From: Ovis canadensis
Lineage: Eukaryota > Chordata > Mammalia > Artiodactyla > Bovidae
NCBI RefSeq assembly: GCF_042477335.2
Contig: NC_091247.1
Span: 890,501 to 954,500 of the forward strand
Direction: 5' to 3'
Length of the DNA: 64,000 bases
Shown: positions 56,800 through 64,000 of the stretch, piece after piece
Layout: every line of letters begins with the position of its first letter
How positions within the stretch are numbered: position 1 is the first letter of the stretch
The notes under the pieces: generated by a model
Database searches by the model: none
Told to the model about the DNA's origin: nothing
Seen by the model: the letters and a program-made list of their open reading frames with translations, nothing else
Program-made: the position numbers and the translations under genes

Positions 56800-59700
56800 G
56801 GCCTGGCTTGGCCTCCGCCCAGGCCCAAGGACAGCCCACTGCAGGCTCGTGATGCGGCGGGGGACAGGGCAGCGGAGTCCAGCGGCGGCCTCGTCCCCCA
56901 CGGGGCTGCTTATGTAAGAGGCACTGACTGGGACAGCCTGGGCCTGCCCCCCGGGCTGAGCTGGGGGGGCAGAGGCCCCCGCATGGCAGGCCCCTCCTCC
57001 ACCCTGGGAAGGTCCACTCCAGCAGCCTGGCTGGGGCAGGGGGCAAGTGCCTTGGTGCTGCCCTGCCTCTGGGGCCTCTGGTCACTTGAGTCCCCTCACA
57101 AGCCCTGCCATTGTTCTGTGTCCAAGCCTGCAACCCTGGGGCGACACAAGGCCCTGTTTGCACTGCCTGAGTTTCCTCCCGGAAGGCCCAGCAGGCCAGG
57201 GGGCGATGGGAAACTTGGGCCAAAGGAAAGAAGCCAAAGCTCCCCCCAGAGTGGAGCCGGAGGGCCTGGTGTGCAACACAGCGTCCCCGGAGCCAGCTGG
57301 CGGGGTCTGGCTGGCGGCCCCCGGGATGTCCTTCCCGGCCTCGGGCCCACGGCCTTGGGCAGAGGTCCATTCCTTGCGCCTGCACACCTACACAGCTCCA
57401 CACCTACACAGCTCCACACCTACACAGCTCCACACCTACACAGCTCCACACCTGCACTCCTCCACACCTGCACAGCTCCACACCTGCACACCTGCACAGC
57501 TCCACACCTGCACTCCTCCACACCTGCACAGCTCCACACCTGCAGTGGCCCCACCCTGCCTGTCCTATTACCTGGTGCCAAGCTGGTGGCTCCCCCGGGG
57601 CCAGAGGACGTGAGGTACCCCCCCACTGCAGAGAGAGCCGTCTCCCCACAGAGGCCTCCCTGGGTTGACAGGCTGTCTCTGAGGTCCTGGGCCCTGTTCA
57701 AATCTGGCAAGTGTCCCCTGTCCCTCTGGTCGTGACCAAGGCCACCCCTATTAGCTGGGGCCTCAGCACAGGACTGAGTGGGGTCAGCAGCTCTGAGCAG
57801 CGGTGAGTGGGTGGGTGCGCACACCTGGGGTGGGGGCTGGGGAGGTAAGGCTGGGGAAGGAAGTCCCGAGCGAGGTGCAGACACAGGGGACATGGCTGTG
57901 GCTGGGGGGCACAGGAGCTGGCGCACACCCCGGGCCCAGCCCACCATGGGGTGCAGCCCCTGTCTGGTGCTTGGCACCTTCTGCCCGGAAGCTGGATACT
58001 TGGCAGCCCGGCCTCTGGCTTTGGACCGGACCCAGGGCTGTCCGGAAACCACGCGGAAGGAGAGGCGTGGGCCGGGTCAGCTCCCTGAATGGAGCCAGCG
58101 TGGGCCCTGCCACCCACCTCGCAGGGGCAGGATGGCGGGCCCCAGGCCCACAGGGGTCCTAGTAAGGGTTGGGTGCCCGGCCAGACCCCTGCTGTGGGGG
58201 CCCCGCCCCTGGAGGATGGCCCAGGATCCCAGAGCACAGAGTCTTTTGGGCGGCACCACGAAGAGGGCCTGCCTCCTCAGTGGCGCCAGGGCTGGTGGGG
58301 CCGGCCCCGGAAGAGGCCAGTGTGGGGGAGCCGGCACAAGAGGCTGGAGGCGGGGCGAGGGGACCCCCACTGCTCTGCCCCGGCCTCCCATGCACCCTGC
58401 CCCTCCGCATGCTCAAGGCCGTGGGGGGACAGTCTGTCAGAAGCAGGCAGGAGTTGGGGGGCTGGTCCCGGGCCCTGCACCGCCCTGGGTCTGCCCCAGG
58501 CTGCAGCCTGGCCCAGGGCAGAGCGGGGGGCTCCTTTCAGGACGACAGAGGGGCAGGAGGAGGCGGGTGAGAAGGAGGCCCGGGACGTCCGTGTGGGCCC
58601 CGGCCTCCTGCCATTCATCACTGAGCCCTGCGGCTCTTTGGCCGTGGGGAGGCTCCTGGGTCCTCGGGGCTGAGCTGCGTGCCTGCCAAGCCCCGGTCAT
58701 GCCAAGACCAGAGCGCCTCCGCCAGCGGTAAACATGTCTCAGAGCAAGGCAGGGGACTGATGCAGGTAGAGGGCAGAGAGCGTGCGGGAGGAGGCGGCCC
58801 AGGACGCGAGGACCACGGGCTGGGCCCGCACGTCTCTCGTGGGCAGGCCCCGACCCCACAGGAGGGGCCCTTGGGCCTGGTCACCAGGGTGCCCCTCTAG
58901 GGAGCAGGGAGGCTCCGGGGACCCTGGGCGCCCACCCCCAGGCCCAGGGTTAGGGAGTACGTCCGCCCACCACATCCCCTCCTCCCCTGCTCCCAGACTG
59001 GCCACCGCTGCTGACTGTGGCCTGGATGAGGCCGGGGGGTCTGGAGGAGCAGGAACTGCATTGGCCCCTCGGCCTCCCTGTGACCCAGACGGAGGTGGGT
59101 GGCTGGGCTGGTTTGTCCACACTGTGGAGTGAGGAACTGGGCCTCAGAGCCCTTCTGCATGGGCCGTGTTCAGCAAGACCCCCAGGGGTCTGGGCGGGGG
59201 TGGCTGCTCTTCCCCCGGGTCTCCAGGGGGTCGGCTGAGGACTCCTGAGGCCCCTAGAGGGGAGCCTCTGAGTGCTGCCAGTGGGGCAGCTCGGAAAGCC
59301 GGCTGTTGGTGGCCACCGTGCCCATTGCACGCCGCCCTCCAGGGCCCTGCGGGGTGGGCGGCTGGGGCTCAGCCCTGCCTGGCCAGGAGGCCGGGCTCCC
59401 CATCTGCACGTGCAGGCTTCTCCCTGAGAGCCACGCCCGACAGAGGCCAGGGCTGCAGCTGGAGGGCCCCCCGCCCAGCCCCCGCCCAGCCCACGACACA
59501 GGAGGCCGCTCCGCTCAGATGGGCCCGGTCTTCCCTCGAGGCCTGGCCGGTGCTGCCCTGAGTGCTGGACCCCGCTCAGACCTCCGCCTCGGGCTGCTCC
59601 CCGGGGTGCTGGGGGGCTTTCCTACCTCCCCGCCCCCCCACCTCAATGCTTTCCCGTCTCGCCTGCTCCCGAGTGGCTGACCCTCTGAGCCCCAGTCTGC

Positions 59701-62700
59701 TCTGCGCTACTGACCCCTCCCCAAGCCTGACCAGCCCCATCTTCCCTGTCTCCCAGTCCGCGCCCAACCCTCCCGCCCCCACCAGCCCTGCGGAGCCCCC
59801 TAGTGTGGCCTCCCCGCTCCAGGCTGCTCAGCGACTGCTGTGGGGTAGCCACTCTGATGGCCAATGGCTGGAGGAGAGCTCTTTCTTACTAGGAGCCTCT
59901 GTCTGTCTTCCCAACGCGCTTCCCACCAGAGAGAGTTGCTGGGGTGGGCAGAACCCCCAGTACGCCCCCCCCCCGTCCTGCCCCTGCCAGCACCTCTGGG
60001 CAGCCTGGCTTGGGGCTGGGGAGGTGGGGGCAAGGTGAGCTTGGGCTGGAGGGATGGGGCGGGTATGGCCGGGGCTGGTCTCCCCGCAGCTCCCTGGGAG
60101 GGCAGTGTGCTCTGACTGCGGGGCCTCGTGGGAATCAGAGCGTGGACCTGGGCAGCTCTGTTCCGGGAGCCTCTTCGCAGCGCTGGGGGCTTCTGCGGGC
60201 AGGGCTGGGCAGAGGCTGGGGGGCCCTTCCCCAGTCCTCCCAGCAGAGTGCGGTTGGGTCGGGGCTTGTGCCTGGTCGTGCTCCGGAGGACCCAGGGCGT
60301 GATTTCAGGGCCCAGGAAGCGGGTGCCGGGGGAGCTGCTGGGCCCCGCAGGGAGAGGAGGCGGCCCCCTGAGGGCGCTGTTGATGGCGGGCACACGTACC
60401 AGCCCCCCCGGGGGCAACAACTCGGTTCTGCCAGGTCCAGGTGAGGTGGGGCCCTCTCCAGTGACCCCCGCAGAGACGCCTGCAAGGTCTCTCCCCTCCC
60501 TCCTGCCCGCGGGCCATGCAAGGCTGTGGCCGGGGAGGGGCGTCTCGGGCACCAGGCTCCCCCCGCACGGTCCCGCTCCGGTGGCTTCGCTCTGAGCCTG
60601 GCCTGCCTGTGGTCAGCCCTGCAGGCTGGGCCGCCTCTGCCCTCCAGGTGGGGGGCGCGCAGGACGTAGGGAGGCAAGGCCCCTCCTGGCACCTGCAGAA
60701 AGTCGAGCCGCCAGCCCCGGTAGCCCAGGCACTCTCGCTGGTTCTCTGAGGGACAGGCAGGTGGGGCAGCTGAGAGGGCACGGCCCTGACCCGGGAGGCC
60801 GGAGCTGGCCTCTCAGGAGCCCACACCCAGCCCTGGCATCAGAAGGGGTCCCCCAGAGGCTGACCTGCGTCTACCCTTAGGCTCCTCCCCTCCCCTCGGC
60901 CCATCACGGTATCCAGTAGCTCTGGATGTGACTGGAACTAGGCTGCTCTGTGGGCCCCACGGGCATGTGAGCCGCAGGTCAGCACTAAGCAGAGCTGAGG
61001 CTGCAGTTTCCGTGGAGCCCGGGGTCCGGGCGTGAGGGGGGATGGGCATCTGCCTGGGGGGTAGGCGATGGCCGCAGACGTGCTAGGGGTTGGCCTGGAC
61101 CTTGGGAGGTCACAGGTGCCATCCTCCTCCTTCTGGCTGGGTGGGTCGGAGATAAGCCTAGACTTGATCTCCTGGGGGCAGTGACGGGCCCCAGTCTCCA
61201 TGCAGTGCCCCCCCCCGACATGGCTGGCCCTTCAGAGCCCAGGCTCTCCCCACACGCGGGGCCCCTCGCTGACCCACCTCACAGGGCCCTGGGGGACCAC
61301 TCCTGCTTCCTGCTCAGCCATCAGCAGTGCCCCCCCACCCCACCCAGCCTACGGGAGGGCGCTCAGAGGGAGCTGGAGGGCAGGGGGCATACCCCCCAGA
61401 CCCCACCGCACCCCTCAGGCCAGCCCCTCACCCTCCAGGTGACTCATAGCCTTCGGGGCTCCCCACTTCCGAGATGCTCCTAGCATGAGGGGGTCCCCAG
61501 CACGGAGATTTTAAGTGGAAGAGGGGCAGAACCCTGGGTCACCCAGAAACTGCTAGAAAGAACATTCCAGAAAATGCCTGAAGGCCTCCTCCCCATTCCC
61601 TGAGCCTTCGCCCGGCTCCCGGATGGGCCCCACGTCCAGGGGTGCCCTGGGAGAGACCTGGGGTAGCCAGGTGGAGACAGGCACAGTGTGGCCACATTCA
61701 AGGAGGGAACGGACGCCCTGGGTCTGCAGCTGGGCACCGCCAGGGCTGGCGAGCAAAGGGGCTCAGGACTCCACCGCGCCCGCCCAGGCCCCAGAGGACA
61801 GCTGCTGTGTGACTTAAGGAGGCGAGTTCGGACTCGGGGTGCCCCCGGGCGAGGCCATCTCTGAGTTTTGCCCAGACCACATGGGCCCACTCGCCCCTGG
61901 GCGGGCCCCGCCTGTGTTTCTGTCTGCTCCGTGCCCTGGGCTGGCCTCTGCTGACCCCGGTGATGACCACATCTCCACTCCGCTTCTTCTTTCCCAGCCC
62001 GGGAGGTCGGGCTGGTCCAGGGGCCCGAGGACGCTCCGGGCCAGCAGGGCCCAGGGCTGCTCCGCCGCCCCCAGAGAGGCCGAGGAGCTGCAGCGCTCTG
62101 CCCCAGGGAGGGGTGGGCAGGGCTCCGGGAGAGCGGCCTGCCCCTCACGCCCCCGCCTGTCCCGGCCTCCCTGAGCTGTGACACCCAGTGTTCGGACTTC
62201 CAGAAGCATCCAGCCTGGTGGAGGGTGGTCGGAGCTAAACTTGTCTTCTCCCCTGTGGAAGGCGGGGCCTGTGGGCACCACGTCCCCTGGCCAGGCTGGG
62301 CACCCCTGAAAGGGCCCCAAAGCCGAGACTGCTCGTGTGGTGTTGCACCTCCAGGACCTCAAGGGAGTCTCTGGATTATGGCATTTTTCTCTCCTCCATA
62401 ACTTGACCGTGTCAGGCCAGCCTGAGGGTTCGCAGGGTCCCCTGGTGCCCTCAGGGGCCAGAAGGCCGCCACTCGGGTCTGGGCCCGGGGCCCTGGGCTG
62501 GGCACGCTCCTGCGGTGGGCGCTCCTGCCGCTCAGGGCCCCAGGGGTGGAAGTCCAAAGTCGAGCAGGGCCTGCAGCAGGGGGACCCCGGGGGGGCACTG
62601 GGCTCTGTCTGGGTGCCCCTGGCTCCCCGCTCCCCAGGCCCCTGCTGGGTGCTGGCAACGGCGGCCTGTGTGTGAGGAGGGGCCCAGCTCTCCTGGTCCC

Positions 62701-63811
62701 GAGAGCCCAGGACGGCCGGGAGCGTGCCCAGCCGTGGGGGGGGGGGGGGCCAGAGAAGAAAGCTTGACAATGGCAGAGAGGGCGCTCTGGCTCTGGGTGC
62801 CCCCGCAGTTTGCCCTGTGGCCAGGGCCACCCCGGCATCGGCCGTCGGGTGGTCTTGCCCCCTCCTCCCTGCACCAAGCGCTCACTCCTGGTGAGGGTGG
62901 GTGTGGGCACCGATGGCTTCGAAGGACAAGACACAGGCAGGGCCTCGACCAGTGACCAGCGGTGAGAGCGGGCAGCCCAGGGCAGGGCGGGCTCAGAGGC
63001 AGGGCGCAGCGTCTCGGGAGAGGGCGGGCCCGGGCCATCTGGGAGCAGATACCCCGCAGAAACAGAGGCAGGAAAGAGACGGGGTGGGGAGACGGGCCCC
63101 AGAGGGCACAGGAGGCCTGGGGGGCGGGGGCCTCCGCGGGGAGGGCGCGGGGCAGGGGGACCTGAGTGGGGAGGGGGTTCTGGGTCTCTTCCGGGTCTGG
63201 GGGCAGAGTGCTGCAGGCGTCCTGGGGCTCCTCACCCCACCCCACGTCCCTGACGTACTCAGTGAGGCCTGGTCAGGCCCTCTCTCACTTGCTGGGTTTC
63301 TTCTGAGGCCCTGAAGCTAATCTTGCGTTTGTAGCTTTAACCTTTCATCTCGAGAGTGCCCCCTGCCCAGTCCCCCAGCACACGTCCCCTGGGCCTGGGC
63401 CCTCCCTCTTCCAGTCACACAGATGGACCCCGTGAGTCCAGTCCTCTCTGCCCTCGGGCTGACCCTCCCCTGCCCTGGCCTCCTCTACCTGACGAGCTGC
63501 TCTTCTCGCGTCCCCTGCCCCCTGCCCCAGCCCCCACCCCCAGCCCCCACCCCCAGGTGCCCTTTCTGTGCTCGACTCTGGGGCCCCGGTGGCCCCAGTC
63601 CTGCCCCGGACCCTCTTCCTGAGCCACTGCGCCCAGTCTAGCTGCCTGGGTCCTGATGGCCTCCTTACCAGGGGGCCTGGGCCAGGACACAGGCACCTGG
63701 GGTCCAGTGTCGGTCCCTCCCCAGAGGACCCCACCCCACCCCACCGGAGTGCCTCAGCCCCTCGGGGCTCCTAGGCCCCCACCCTGCCCACCTCGGCCTC
63801 TCGGGGCAGGG
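56800..63811. other. Long region upstream of PTGDS without a supportable gene
   Basis: About 7 kb of GC-rich sequence. I searched by eye for lipocalin motifs (GxW, TDY, FLPK) on both strands and for paired splice sites, and found none until the exon at 63812-63885. It contains the 16-bp repeat at 57381-57544, a poly-G tract near 62735-62749 and CCCCCA-type repeats near 63525-63560. Many overlapping open frames reflect composition. Confidence 0.5.
57381..57544 (+). repeat. 16-bp tandem repeat upstream of PTGDS
   Basis: About ten imperfect copies of CTCCACACCTACACAG, the later ones with CTGCAC in place of CTACAC and some CTCC/CAGC variation. The array starts roughly 580 bp upstream of the PTGDS TATA box. 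It accounts for the open frames with HLHSSTPAQLHT-type translation. Confidence 0.95.
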
Positions 63812-63885
63812 CTTGGGCAGGAAGGCAACATGGTTACAGGTGATGCCCAGGCTCTGGACAAACCTGATGAATTTTCCCCTCAAGT
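63812..63885 (-). pseudogene. Orphan lipocalin exon, PTGDS exon 5-like (gene partial or decayed)
   Basis: On the minus strand, LRGKFIRFVQSLGIT and CNHVAFLPKP align with PTGDS exon 5 ([25 protein letters not shown]). A CAG acceptor exists at 63886-63888. The usual donor right after FLPK is missing, though a GTGGGC lies 16 bp further on. Upstream of the acceptor the same frame reaches a stop, so the exon is shorter than its PTGDS and LCNL1 counterparts (102 bp each). The rest of the gene would lie beyond the window. In human the next gene on this side is LCN12, but the sequence looks closer to PTGDS than to LCN12. It could be a live paralogue with shifted splicing or a pseudogene. Confidence 0.55.
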
Positions 63886-64000
63886 CTGTTCAGCTCTTCC
63901 CTCTGCTCTGTGAGCAGGAGAGGTGAGCCCTGGGAGGACCCTCCCTCCAGAGCCCACCTTCTGCCCTCGGGGACCTGCCGCAACCTCCACACAGAGCGCC

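Noticed and set aside
54990-56852. 620-codon plus-strand open frame across PTGDS
   Set aside because: It is antisense to the PTGDS exons and intron 1 CpG island, has no family resemblance, and is rich in Arg/Pro/Gly as expected from GC-rich sequence with few stops.
53003-57544. Tandem arrays considered as CRISPR-like repeats
   Set aside because: Units are directly adjacent without unique spacers, in a vertebrate genome; they are ordinary minisatellites.

Overview
This is a gene-dense, GC-rich mammalian window from a ruminant, most likely a bovid. BovB (RTE-type) LINEs and Bov-tA-type SINEs make it ruminant, and the gene order matches the human 9q34.3 block (order recalled, not searched). It contains six complete protein genes, rebuilt exon by exon with every splice phase agreeing, and one orphan lipocalin exon at the right edge.

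Layout. NPDC1 (+, 759-6379, 9 coding exons, 321 aa), FUT7 (+, 10954-12074, 2 coding exons, 342 aa), ABCA2 (+, 14491-33547, 48 coding exons, 2420 aa) and CLIC3 (+, 36536-38361, 6 exons, 237 aa) run head to tail. PAXX (-, 39134-40472, 7 exons, 204 aa) lies tail to tail with CLIC3. From about 42.1 to 49.7 kb is a retroelement cluster: an old L2, several BovB pieces in alternating orientation, a Bov-tA SINE, an LTR-like fossil and tRNA-type SINEs. Then come two minus-strand lipocalins, LCNL1 (50924-52898, 183 aa) and PTGDS (53766-56723, 191 aa), with about 7 kb of apparently gene-free sequence upstream of PTGDS and one more lipocalin-like exon near 63.85 kb.

The genes do not form one pathway. NPDC1 and ABCA2 are neural/endolysosomal membrane proteins, FUT7 makes selectin ligands in the Golgi, CLIC3 is a glutaredoxin-fold CLIC protein, PAXX is a Ku-binding end-joining factor, and LCNL1/PTGDS are secreted lipocalins. 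LCNL1 lacks the PTGDS catalytic cysteine, so it is probably a binding protein only.

The unusual content is structural: a nearly identical 207-bp block on both sides of NPDC1 exon 2; a 54-bp GC-box minisatellite in ABCA2 intron 24; decayed copies of an exon-intron boundary in ABCA2 intron 42; two BovB insertions that look twin-primed (5' inverted) and sit back to back; and tandem repeats immediately upstream of LCNL1, PAXX and PTGDS. I saw no previously undescribed multi-gene system. No searches or alignments were run; human comparisons are from memory.
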